Under the pieces are notes generated by a model. That model was not told where the DNA came from, searched no databases, and saw nothing but the letters and a program-made list of their open reading frames with translations. Source: a virus. From it: 30,094 bases of DNA. Of this stretch, positions 1 through 7,533 are shown in pieces. How positions within the stretch are numbered: position 1 is the first letter of the stretch; each line of letters opens with the position of its first letter. The DNA is taken from positions 1 through 30,094 of IMG/VR virus record IMGVR_UViG_3300021957_000196; one strand, 5' to 3'. A program made the position numbers and the translations under genes.

Positions 1-1149
1 GGTTCTTACAACATCATTTTTCTTGACGAGTTTGCGTATGTCCCCTCAAACGTGGCAGAGCAGTTTTTTTCCTCTGTGTACCCCACAATTTCATCTGGTA
101 AGACAACAAAGGTAATGATCGTTTCCACCCCGCATGGTATGAATATGTTCTATAAACTATGGGTGGATGCAGAGGAAGGTCGTAACACTTATATTCCTAT
201 TGAGGTTCATTGGAGTGAAGTTCCCGGTAGAGATGAGAAGTGGAAAGAGGAAACGATTAAGAACACCTCTCAGGCTCAATTCAATACAGAGTTTGAGTGT
301 GAGTTCCTTGGTTCTATTGATACCCTTATCGCACCATATAAATTGAAACAATTGACATATCGGGCACCAATACAGTCTAGTGCTGGCCTTGATGTTCATG
401 TTGCACCACAACCAGATCGTACATATGTTCTCGTCGCAGATGTTGCAAGGGGAACACAAAACGATTATTCTGCGTTTGTGGTTGTGGATGTAAGTGAAAT
501 ACCATATAGAGTGGTCGCAAAGTTTAGAGACAATGAACTGAAACCCCTTATATTTCCATCCAAGATTTATGATGTTGCAAGAGCATACAATCAAGCATTC
601 GTATTGATTGAGGTTAATGACATAGGAGAACAGGTTGCTAGTGCGATGCAGTTTGACTTGGAGTATGACAACCTTATTATGGCAAGTATGCGTGGGCGAG
701 CGGGACAGGTCATTGGAGCAGGGTTCAGTGGTGGTCGAGCGCAGTTGGGGGTAAGAACAACTAAGGCTGTAAAAAAGATTGGTTGTTCTAATCTCAAACA
801 GTTGGTTGAGGATAATAAACTTATTCTTGAGGATTATGACTGTATCAACGAACTTTCTACCTTTATTGTCAAGGGCCAGTCATTTGAAGCAGACGATGGG
901 TGTAATGATGATTTGGTCGCATGTCTCTTTATCTTTGCATGGTTGACAGACCAGACATACTTCAAGGAACTAACTAACAACGATATTCGACGGGTCATGA
1001 TGAATGAACAACAAGACATGCTAGAACAAGATATGGCACCATTTGGTTTCATTGTAAATGGTCTTGAGGATGAGAATATCGGTGAGATGGTAGACGAATA
1101 TGGAACTCGCTGGTCACCAATTGTGAGAGATAGTTCTAAAAGTTGGTAA
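1..1149 (+). CDS. 17: Terminase large subunit gp17, C-terminal part (5' end outside the window)
   Basis: This is the packaging motor of T4-like phages: an ATPase that pumps DNA into the prohead, fused to a nuclease that cuts the concatemer. The reading frame is open from base 1, so the gene begins upstream. The first visible residues hold the Walker B motif (IIFLDEF, bases 16-36). The RNase H-like nuclease domain follows: DVARG near base 439 carries the first catalytic aspartate, IEVND near base 607 the glutamate, and the CNDDLV segment near base 902 the last acidic residues. These motifs, and gp18 next door, make the call secure. The N-terminal Walker A region is not in the window. It runs toward the leftward gene at 1154-1453, with only 4 bases between the two stop codons. 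Confidence 0.95.
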   Translation, partial: GSYNIIFLDEFAYVPSNVAEQFFSSVYPTISSGKTTKVMIVSTPHGMNMFYKLWVDAEEGRNTYIPIEVHWSEVPGRDEKWKEETIKNTSQAQFNTEFECEFLGSIDTLIAPYKLKQLTYRAPIQSSAGLDVHVAPQPDRTYVLVADVARGTQNDYSAFVVVDVSEIPYRVVAKFRDNELKPLIFPSKIYDVARAYNQAFVLIEVNDIGEQVASAMQFDLEYDNLIMASMRGRAGQVIGAGFSGGRAQLGVRTTKAVKKIGCSNLKQLVEDNKLILEDYDCINELSTFIVKGQSFEADDGCNDDLVACLFIFAWLTDQTYFKELTNNDIRRVMMNEQQDMLEQDMAPFGFIVNGLEDENIGEMVDEYGTRWSPIVRDSSKSW

Positions 1150-1153
1150 TATC

Positions 1154-1453
1154 CTAAATAAATTCTATTAGATCATGATGTTTCTTAATGTAACAGTTGT
1201 AGCATAGAATGACAGACTGATCAATTAGGTGAAATACCTCTTTGCGGCTTTCATCACTTGTTCCAACTCTCTTGGATACTTTGCGTATCTCTGCATCATG
1301 GGGGTAGAATTTAAGACAAACGTGTTCTGCCTCACCACAGTGAATACAGGATTTGTCTGTGAGAAATTCGTTTAGGAGATATACTCGTTTCTGGTAATTT
1401 CTCCGTGAAACTTTCTTGATAGTGTCTTTGTATTTTTCATAATGATTATTCAT
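1154..1453 (-). CDS. HNH-like zinc-binding protein on the opposite strand, possible homing endonuclease
   Basis: This is the only leftward gene I support, 99 residues if it starts at the ATG at 1453. The C-terminal half has CIHCGE, then FYPHD, then CYNCYIKKHHD. That layout (CxxC, a histidine, then CxxC plus histidines) matches small phage HNH nucleases. The usual NCH element reads NCY here, so the nuclease may be degenerate or only bind DNA. The N terminus is basic (KDTIKKVSRRNYQKR). An in-frame GTG at 1477 would add 8 residues, but that codon lies upstream of the late promoter core. A TATAAATA core on the same strand ends 5 bases before the ATG, and no Shine-Dalgarno is visible. Its place between two core genes fits a mobile homing gene. 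The function is inferred from motifs only. Confidence 0.7.
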   Translation of the reverse strand: MNNHYEKYKDTIKKVSRRNYQKRVYLLNEFLTDKSCIHCGEAEHVCLKFYPHDAEIRKVSKRVGTSDESRKEVFHLIDQSVILCYNCYIKKHHDLIEFI

Positions 1454-1458
1454 GATTC

Positions 1459-1466
1459 TATTTATA
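1459..1466 (-). promoter_or_regulatory. Late promoter (TATAAATA) for the HNH-like gene
   Basis: On the minus strand this is an exact TATAAATA, the T4-like late promoter core recognised by gp55. If the core spans -13 to -6, as in T4, +1 falls on the A of the ATG at 1453, giving a leaderless mRNA. It is divergent from the gp18 late promoter 43 bp away. Confidence 0.7.
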
Positions 1467-1509
1467 TGATATAACACTTATAAAAACGAGTTTTGTAAAA
1501 GAGGTTTTT

Positions 1510-1517
1510 TATAAATA
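1510..1517 (+). promoter_or_regulatory. Late promoter (TATAAATA) for tail sheath gp18
   Basis: An exact TATAAATA lies 41 bases upstream of the gp18 ATG. Predicted +1 is near 1523, leaving a leader of about 36 nt that contains the TTAGGAG ribosome site. This is the expected architecture for a leadered late gene. Confidence 0.8.
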
Positions 1518-1558
1518 TCTGTATAACAAATAACTCTCTTTAAGTTAGGAGTAAAGAT

Positions 1559-3772
1559 ATGGGATTTCTAGTTTCACCCGGCGTTCATGTACGGGAAATT
1601 GATCTTACGAATGTTGTTCCATCTGTATCTACCTCTATCGGTGCAATCGCCGGTCCTTTTGCAAAAGGTCCAGTTAGTGCGGTTACTGCGATTAGTTCGG
1701 AAGAACAGTTACTACAGACATTTGGTAAGCCAAACAGTTCAAATTTTGAGTGGTGGTTCACTGCTGCAAACTTCTTGCAGTATGGTGACGCTCTTCGTGT
1801 GGTTCGTGCAGAATCAGGCATTTTAAACGCTGGTGCAACCAGTGGTATCCTCATTCGTGACGATGACCACTATGAAGATAGTTTCTCCACAGGACAGGGT
1901 ACTCACGGTGAGTGGACTGCTCGTACCGCTGGTACTTGGGGTAACTCAATCGGTGTGGATATCTGCCCCAGCGCAAGAGCATTTACTCAACCTCTGGGTA
2001 CACTTAACCTAGTGAATGGTGCCGGTGCAATTGGTGATTTGCAAATCACAGTTGATGATCAAGATGCAACTGATGCGACAATCGCAGTCGGTGACATTAT
2101 TAAGTTTTTCACAAACAACTCTGTCACTGCAACATCTGACGGGGCAATCACAGTTCCATCTAAAACTCTTACGGTTGATGGTAACTCTGGTACAATCGCA
2201 GTTGGTCAACGTGTGATTGGTGCCGGTATCTCTGATGGTGGCATTCAGGCTAAAGTTGTAACAGTTACTTCTCAGACTTCTCTTATCCTTGATAAAGCAA
2301 TTACGGTAGCTGACAATGTGCCTCTTGCATTTGATACGGTCACCGCAGTTGAAAGTGGTAACGTAGAATACGAAGTTACTTCTGTTTCTGGTGAAGTTCT
2401 AACTATTCGTCTACTTGATGATCCCGCCGGTGGTGGACTTAAAACTATTATTCCTGATAACTCTTACATTCAACGCCGTTGGCGTTTCAGTGACCTCTTT
2501 GATGCGCCTCCTGGCACATCCGATTGGTCAACTGCAAACGGGCGGGGTGAACAAGACGAACTTCACGTTGCAGTTTACGACACAACAGGTGACATTACGG
2601 GTTATGCTGTGGATGTTAAGGGTCAGCGTGGACCTTCAGTTATCGAACTGTTCCCTGCTATGTCTAAAAACTCTGCTGCGAAGACAACACAGGGTGGAAA
2701 TAACTACTACCCAGATGTTATCTTCCGTGGTTCTAATTACATCTACTGGACGGATCACATCTCTGGCGGTACTAACTGGGGTACAGACATTGCAACAGGT
2801 ACAGACTATACACTAGTATCTGGTGTTAATGTTGACACTCTGACAGGTGGAACGGATGATTACTCCGTGACTGCTGGTGAAATTGAACGTGGCTATGACA
2901 AGTTCGCTGACACAGAAAATCTTGACATCAACCTAGTCATGGGTGGTCCAAGTTCTGGTGTTACAGATAGTGATGATGGTCAGGATACTTTTGTGACCAT
3001 GATTACTGACCTTGTTGAATCACGAAGGGATTGCGTCGGTTTCGTATCCCCTTATCGTGCTGCAACAGTTGGTGTAACATCATCCATCGCTCAAACATAT
3101 AATGTAAAGAATGCATTTGACAAATGTCCATCGTCTTCGTATATGGTATACGATAGTGGATACAAGTACATGTATGATAAATACAACGATGTGTATCGAT
3201 TTGTTCCTTTAAACGGTGATACCGCTGGACTTTGTGCATACACAGATGGTGTTGCTGATCCTTGGTTCTCACCAGCTGGTTACAATCGTGGTGGTCTTCG
3301 TGGTGCAATCAAACTTTCTTATAACCCACAGAAAGCAGATCGTGACATTCTCTATAAGTCACGGATCAACCCAGTGGTTGATTTCCCCGGTCAGGGTGTT
3401 ACACTCTTTGGTGATAAGACTGCTCTCACAAAACCAAGTGCATTTGACCGCATTAACGTGCGTCGTCTGTTCCTTGTTCTTGAGAAAGCAATTGCCACTG
3501 CTTCTAAGTTCCAACTCTTTGAGTTCAATGATGAATTCACAAGAGCCCAGTTCCGTAATCTGGTAGAACCCTTCTTGCGGGATGTGCAGGGACGCCGTGG
3601 TATTTTCGACTTTAAGGTAGTTTGTGATACAACTAATAACACTGGTGAGGTCATTGACCGTAACGAGTTTATTGGTGACATCTACATCAAACCAGCAAGG
3701 TCAATCAACTTTATTACACTAAACTTCATCGCCGTGCGAACTGGTGTTGCGTTTAGTGAGGTAGGAGGTTAA
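1559..3772 (+). CDS. 18: Contractile tail sheath protein gp18
   Basis: This is the tail sheath monomer, which surrounds the tube and contracts on infection. It has 737 residues, longer than T4 gp18 (659). The N terminus (MGFLVSPGVHVREIDLTNVV) is typical of myovirus sheath proteins. The C-terminal third (DFPGQGVTLFGDKTAL through RNLVEPFLRDVQGRRGIFDF) is the conserved polymerising domain. Residues of roughly 145-290 are a glycine-, threonine- and valine-rich beta-type stretch that looks like an added surface domain. The start is the ATG after TTAGGAG. The gene is preceded by a late promoter and followed 2 bases later by gp19, so the two are probably co-transcribed. Confidence 0.97.
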   Translation: MGFLVSPGVHVREIDLTNVVPSVSTSIGAIAGPFAKGPVSAVTAISSEEQLLQTFGKPNSSNFEWWFTAANFLQYGDALRVVRAESGILNAGATSGILIRDDDHYEDSFSTGQGTHGEWTARTAGTWGNSIGVDICPSARAFTQPLGTLNLVNGAGAIGDLQITVDDQDATDATIAVGDIIKFFTNNSVTATSDGAITVPSKTLTVDGNSGTIAVGQRVIGAGISDGGIQAKVVTVTSQTSLILDKAITVADNVPLAFDTVTAVESGNVEYEVTSVSGEVLTIRLLDDPAGGGLKTIIPDNSYIQRRWRFSDLFDAPPGTSDWSTANGRGEQDELHVAVYDTTGDITGYAVDVKGQRGPSVIELFPAMSKNSAAKTTQGGNNYYPDVIFRGSNYIYWTDHISGGTNWGTDIATGTDYTLVSGVNVDTLTGGTDDYSVTAGEIERGYDKFADTENLDINLVMGGPSSGVTDSDDGQDTFVTMITDLVESRRDCVGFVSPYRAATVGVTSSIAQTYNVKNAFDKCPSSSYMVYDSGYKYMYDKYNDVYRFVPLNGDTAGLCAYTDGVADPWFSPAGYNRGGLRGAIKLSYNPQKADRDILYKSRINPVVDFPGQGVTLFGDKTALTKPSAFDRINVRRLFLVLEKAIATASKFQLFEFNDEFTRAQFRNLVEPFLRDVQGRRGIFDFKVVCDTTNNTGEVIDRNEFIGDIYIKPARSINFITLNFIAVRTGVAFSEVGG

Positions 3773-3774
3773 TC

Positions 3775-4311
3775 ATGGCTAATATAGATGACTTTAAAGC
3801 AAGTTTAATCGGTGGTGGTGCAAGAGCCAACCAATTTAGGGTAACTATTACTCCACCATCAGGTATCGCAATCGGTCTTGATACTCGTAGAACTTCGTTT
3901 CTTGTTAAGGCTGCAGCACTGCCATCCCGTGCAATCACTCCAATTGAATTGAAATTCCGTGGTCGTACTATCTTCATGGCAGGTGATGCCGCTGTTCCAG
4001 AAGCTTGGGAAACTACATTTCTTAATGACACTGACTTTATGATTAAAAACGCAATTGAACGCTGGTCAAATGGTATCAATGATTTCGCATTGAATACTGG
4101 TGTTGTATCTCCCTCTGACTATCAGACAGACTTAACTGTTGAACAGTTGGATCGTGACGAAACAGTTCTGAAGAGTTATATTCTAAGGAATGCATGGCCA
4201 ACGACAAGTGGTTCTGCTATTCCATTAGATATGAGCACTGAAAGTACAATTGAAGAATTTACATGTTCTTGGAGCTATCAACACTTTGAAGCTTCTGGCG
4301 TAAACTTCTAA
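3775..4311 (+). CDS. 19: Tail tube protein gp19
   Basis: This is the tail tube monomer that stacks as hexamers inside the sheath. At 178 residues it is close to T4 gp19 (163). The pattern (NQFRVTITPP near the start, VKAAALPSR around residue 44, then FRGRTIFMAGD) is that of the T4 gp19 family, as is a C terminus ending in an aromatic-rich strand. The ribosome site AGGAGG lies just before the ATG, inside the end of gp18. Position directly after gp18 supports the call. A second protein of the same fold is encoded at 10242-10826. Confidence 0.95.
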   Translation: MANIDDFKASLIGGGARANQFRVTITPPSGIAIGLDTRRTSFLVKAAALPSRAITPIELKFRGRTIFMAGDAAVPEAWETTFLNDTDFMIKNAIERWSNGINDFALNTGVVSPSDYQTDLTVEQLDRDETVLKSYILRNAWPTTSGSAIPLDMSTESTIEEFTCSWSYQHFEASGVNF

Positions 4312-4320
4312 TTTGAACCT

Positions 4321-4328
4321 ACTAAATA
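4321..4328 (+). promoter_or_regulatory. Possible weak late promoter for portal gp20 (ACTAAATA)
   Basis: This sequence matches TATAAATA at 6 of 8 positions and lies in the 39-base gap between gp19 and gp20. Predicted +1 near 4334 would leave a short leader holding the TAGGAG ribosome site. The same CTAAATA core recurs at 1154, 10823 and 19430, each at a gene junction. It is a weak call. Confidence 0.35.
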
Positions 4329-4350
4329 GACGGTAGGAGATAAAAATATT

Positions 4351-5994
4351 ATGGCAGAATTATTCGGCTTTTCAATACAAAAAGCAAAAAAGGATCAGGG
4401 GCTCAGTGGAAAAACTTTCACTGACCCCACTCCTGATGACGGCGCAATTGAGATTGCAGGCGGTGGGTTCTTTTCCTCTGTACTAGATACAGATGGTCGA
4501 GAACGCAATGACCTTGACCTCATTCGTCGTTATAGAGATATTTCTATGCAATCGGAGTGTGATGCTGCGGTTGAAGATATTGTGAATGAAGGTATCATTT
4601 CAAATCTAAATGATATTCCAGTAAATATCGATTTAACAAATCTAAAATACGGCGATAAAATTAAAAATAGAATTCGAGTTGAGTTCATGGAAGTTCTAAG
4701 ACTTCTTAATTTTAATGAAAAGGGTCATGATATCTTTCGTCGTTGGTATGTTGATGGTCGTATATACTACCACAAAGTTATCGACAATAAAGACCCACAG
4801 AAGGGTTTAACCCATCTAAGATTTATTGACCCAACTAAAATTCGTAAGGTTCGAGAAACAAAAAAAGACCCTAGCGTTGACCAGAATGGCGTTGAAATGG
4901 TCAGTAAGGTAGATGAATATTTTATCTACAGCGATAAGGGTTTTGCAAGTTCGGGTTCTCAGGGTAATGATCAGGGAATTAAAATTGCTGCTGATTCAGT
5001 AGTATATGTTCCATCAGGACTCCTTGACAACAACTCTGGTCGAGTTATCTCGCACCTACACAAAGCAATCAAACCAGTTAATCAGTTGCGTATGATCGAA
5101 GATGCGATTGTTATCTATCGCATCTCTCGTGCGCCAGAACGTAGAATTTTCTATATTGACGTTGGTAATCTACCAAAGGTAAAAGCAGAACAGTATCTAA
5201 AAGATGTGATGAATCGTTATCGTAACAAGTTGGTATACGATGCAAGTACAGGTGAGATTCGGGATGACCGTAATCACATGTCTATGTTGGAAGATTTCTG
5301 GCTTCCTCGCCGTGAAGGTGGTAGAGGAACAGAAATTAGCACACTTCCCGGCGGTTCTAATTTGGGAGAGATTGATGATATCGTATATTTCCAACGGAAA
5401 CTATACCGTTCACTTAACGTGCCGATTTCAAGACTTGAAGCTGAAAACGGATTCAGTATGGGAAGGGCATCAGAAATTACTAGAGACGAACTCAAGTTCA
5501 CTAAGTTCGTACAACGTATTCGTAAGAAATTTACCCCCCTATTCACTGACTTGCTCAAAACTAACCTACTCCTTAAAGGCGTAATCTCACCAGAAGATTG
5601 GCCTCGTATGCAAGAACATATTCAGTATGACTTTATGGAAGATGGTCACTTTGCAGAGTTGAAAGACGCAGAACTTCTTAATGATCGTATTCAGACACTT
5701 GATAGCATTCAGTCCTATATTGGTACATTCTTCAGTAAGGAATATGTACTGAAAAAAGTCCTAAATATGACAGACGCAGAAATTCAAGAGATGCGAGCTC
5801 AGATGAAGAAGGAAGTTGAAACTGATCCATTGGATGGTGGTATTGATATGCCAGATGGTGGTGACGGTATCACAAGGTATCCACAGGATGGTGATGGTGG
5901 TGTGATTGCACCAGAACAGATGCCAGACTATGAGGAACCAGAACAAGATGGTAAACCAAATGATGATCAAAAATTTGGTAAAGGAGATAAATAA
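4351..5994 (+). CDS. 20: Portal vertex protein gp20
   Basis: This is the dodecameric portal through which DNA enters and leaves the capsid, and which nucleates prohead assembly. It has 547 residues (T4 gp20: 524). Recognisable parts are DLDLIRRYRDISMQSECDAA near residue 53, RRWYVDGRIYYHKVID near 130, and SRAPERRIFYIDVGNLP around 260. The last 50 residues are acidic and low in complexity (DGGIDMPDGGDGITRYPQDG). The ribosome site is TAGGAG. Its stop codon overlaps the ATG of gp67 by one base (TAATG), which suggests coupled translation. Confidence 0.97.
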   Translation: MAELFGFSIQKAKKDQGLSGKTFTDPTPDDGAIEIAGGGFFSSVLDTDGRERNDLDLIRRYRDISMQSECDAAVEDIVNEGIISNLNDIPVNIDLTNLKYGDKIKNRIRVEFMEVLRLLNFNEKGHDIFRRWYVDGRIYYHKVIDNKDPQKGLTHLRFIDPTKIRKVRETKKDPSVDQNGVEMVSKVDEYFIYSDKGFASSGSQGNDQGIKIAADSVVYVPSGLLDNNSGRVISHLHKAIKPVNQLRMIEDAIVIYRISRAPERRIFYIDVGNLPKVKAEQYLKDVMNRYRNKLVYDASTGEIRDDRNHMSMLEDFWLPRREGGRGTEISTLPGGSNLGEIDDIVYFQRKLYRSLNVPISRLEAENGFSMGRASEITRDELKFTKFVQRIRKKFTPLFTDLLKTNLLLKGVISPEDWPRMQEHIQYDFMEDGHFAELKDAELLNDRIQTLDSIQSYIGTFFSKEYVLKKVLNMTDAEIQEMRAQMKKEVETDPLDGGIDMPDGGDGITRYPQDGDGGVIAPEQMPDYEEPEQDGKPNDDQKFGKGDK

Positions 5995-6170
5995 TGAGTA
6001 AAGAATTTGTAGATGCTCTTGTAGATGGCAACAATATCGAAGCGGAAAAGGCATTTAGTATCACAATGGCTGCAAGGGTTGGTGATGCTTTAGAGGTTAA
6101 ACGTAGAGAACTTGCTAACACATTTGTCAAATATCAGAATAAGGAAGCAGATGGAAATGAAGAGGATTGA
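5994..6170 (+). CDS. 67: Prohead core protein gp67 homologue, 58 residues
   Basis: This small gene starts at the TAATG overlap with the gp20 stop and ends at TGA 6168-6170. The protein reads MSKEFVDALVDGNNIEAEKA, then a MAARVGDALEVKRRELANTF segment and an acidic tail. T4 gp67, an inner scaffold component, has the same layout: a short helix, AMAARTIDLIKEEK, and an acidic end. It also sits directly after gene 20. The match is by pattern and position. The ribosome site AAGGAG lies inside the end of gp20. Confidence 0.8.
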   Translation: MSKEFVDALVDGNNIEAEKAFSITMAARVGDALEVKRRELANTFVKYQNKEADGNEED

Positions 6171-6405
6171 GGAAATCTATGAATCTACAGTTGTAGAGAA
6201 GGATGAACACAGGAAATCTAAACAATATAAACGTCTTTCACCCAAAATGAAGGACGCAGTGGACGATTTGTTCAAAAAAATGGACTCTAAACCTTCAGAT
6301 TTCCTAAATAGTTTCGAAAGAACTATAACCGATGTATCTAAGAAATATAAAGTTCCTGAGAGGGAACTTCTTGGGTATTTTGAAAAAGAAATGTTAGCGA
6401 TCTAG
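6151..6405 (+). CDS. Conserved small basic protein in the gp68 position, function unknown
   Basis: An 84-residue protein beginning MEMKRIEEIYESTVVEKDEH, chosen at ATG 6151 because AAGGAAG precedes it and because it overlaps the end of gp67 by 20 bases. The middle is lysine-rich (RKSKQYKRLSPKMKDAVDD). The end, SKKYKVPERELLGYFEKEML, looks like a helical pair. T4 has core protein gp68 here, but I cannot see clear sequence similarity to it, so this is a positional suggestion only. Being between the portal and protease genes makes a head-assembly role plausible. Confidence 0.65.
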   Translation: MEMKRIEEIYESTVVEKDEHRKSKQYKRLSPKMKDAVDDLFKKMDSKPSDFLNSFERTITDVSKKYKVPERELLGYFEKEMLAI

Positions 6406-6414
6406 GGGATATAG

Positions 6415-6834
6415 ATGTCATTTGTAACAACAACATTAAGAGATACGATTGTGAATGCACCAGCTGCTGGTGGTATCGTAACGGTAAAGGCAATCTTTGA
6501 TAATGATACTGCTGACAATCTTATTCTTGATGCAGGCGGTCTTTCTGGATTTGCAAACGGTTGTAAGTTAGACCTGTCCCGTGCTTGGTGGGCTCTTACT
6601 CAGGGTACTGCTGCAGCAAACACTGGTGATTTGATCATTAAGTTTATCGGTTCTTCAGACAATGTAGTTGCACTACAACTTGCTGGTACAGGACACTATG
6701 ATGGTTCTGCTGGACTAATCAAGGGAACTGCAACAAATACGACTGCAACATCCTCTGATATCAACGGAGAAACAAGGGGTACTTCTGGGTTTGTTATTTT
6801 AGAATTTAAAAAAGACAACGCTTGGACGGCATAA
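6415..6834 (+). CDS. Small glycine/alanine/threonine-rich protein, probable virion component
   Basis: A 139-residue protein I do not recognise, between the gp68-position gene and protease gp21. The composition (Gly, Ala, Thr, Asn, few charges) and alternating hydrophobic stretches (GDLIIKFIGSSDNVVALQLA, GFVILEFKKDNAW) suggest an all-beta structural protein. There is no signal peptide or membrane segment. The start codon follows AGGGGATATAG. Its place in the head-assembly operon suggests a capsid-associated or decoration protein. That is inference. Confidence 0.7.
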   Translation: MSFVTTTLRDTIVNAPAAGGIVTVKAIFDNDTADNLILDAGGLSGFANGCKLDLSRAWWALTQGTAAANTGDLIIKFIGSSDNVVALQLAGTGHYDGSAGLIKGTATNTTATSSDINGETRGTSGFVILEFKKDNAWTA

Positions 6835-6844
6835 GGATAAAACA

Positions 6845-7492
6845 ATGAAACTATTTTCAGAGGCAGTCGAAGAAGTAGAGTATATCTGCGAAGCAAAGGA
6901 AGACGGTAGTAAGAACTACAAGATTCGTGGTATCTTCATGCAGGCTGACATCAAGAACCGTAATGGTCGGGTGTATCCTATGGAAGTACTTCAAAAAGAA
7001 GTTGGAAAATACAACAAGAACTTTATTAAAGAAAATCGTGCATTTGGTGAGCTTGGACATCCAGACGGACCAACCGTCAATCTGGAACGAGTGTCACATA
7101 TGATCACGTCTTTAGAACCTGATGGAAAAAACTTTATTGGTGAGGCAAAAATTATGGCTACACCAATGGGTGAGATTGTGAAGAGTCTTATGGATGAAGG
7201 TGCAAAACTGGGCGTTTCCTCACGGGGAATGGGCAGTCTAGATCAAAAAGGTGGTGCGAACTATGTGCGGGACGACTTCTATCTCGCAACAGCAGCAGAT
7301 ATTGTTGCTGACCCTTCTGCACCAAACGCTTTTGTTGAAGGTATTATGGAAGGTAAAGAGTGGGTTTGGAACAACGGAGCGTTGTTGGAAGCGGAAATGG
7401 TAGAGATGAAAAAAGGATTTGATGTTAAGGAACGTCAGAGAAACGCAACTAAGGAAGCTTTAGCATTTGCTAAGTTTCTTAAAAGACTTTAA
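6845..7492 (+). CDS. 21: Prohead core protease gp21
   Basis: This is the serine protease that cleaves scaffold and capsid proteins during T4-like head maturation (peptidase U35 type). It has 215 residues, similar to T4 gp21 (212). IRGIFMQADIKNRNGRVYP (residues 28-46) is the family hallmark. The catalytic histidine is in GELGHP (His72) and the catalytic serine in GVSSRGMGSL (Ser125 or Ser126). It starts at ATG 6845 after AAGGATAAAAC. Cleavage sites of the expected type, ending in Glu, occur in gp23 (FLSE, residue 52). Its scaffold and capsid substrates follow directly. Confidence 0.95.
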   Translation: MKLFSEAVEEVEYICEAKEDGSKNYKIRGIFMQADIKNRNGRVYPMEVLQKEVGKYNKNFIKENRAFGELGHPDGPTVNLERVSHMITSLEPDGKNFIGEAKIMATPMGEIVKSLMDEGAKLGVSSRGMGSLDQKGGANYVRDDFYLATAADIVADPSAPNAFVEGIMEGKEWVWNNGALLEAEMVEMKKGFDVKERQRNATKEALAFAKFLKRL

Positions 7493-7494
7493 GT

Positions 7495-7502
7495 TATAAA
7501 TA
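7495..7502 (+). promoter_or_regulatory. Late promoter (TATAAATA) for scaffold gp22
   Basis: An exact TATAAATA lies 2 bases after the gp21 stop. Predicted +1 is near 7508, leaving a leader of about 26 nt with the ribosome site AAGGAG before ATG 7534. Confidence 0.8.
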
Positions 7503-7533
7503 ATCATTACAGATGAAGGTAAGGAGACACCCT

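Noticed and set aside
356-385. TTGACA-like -35 in gp17
   Set aside because: Inside the coding region with no gene start downstream.
3174-3182. TATAAATA-like GATAAATA
   Set aside because: It lies inside gp18 coding sequence with no gene start near; likely chance.
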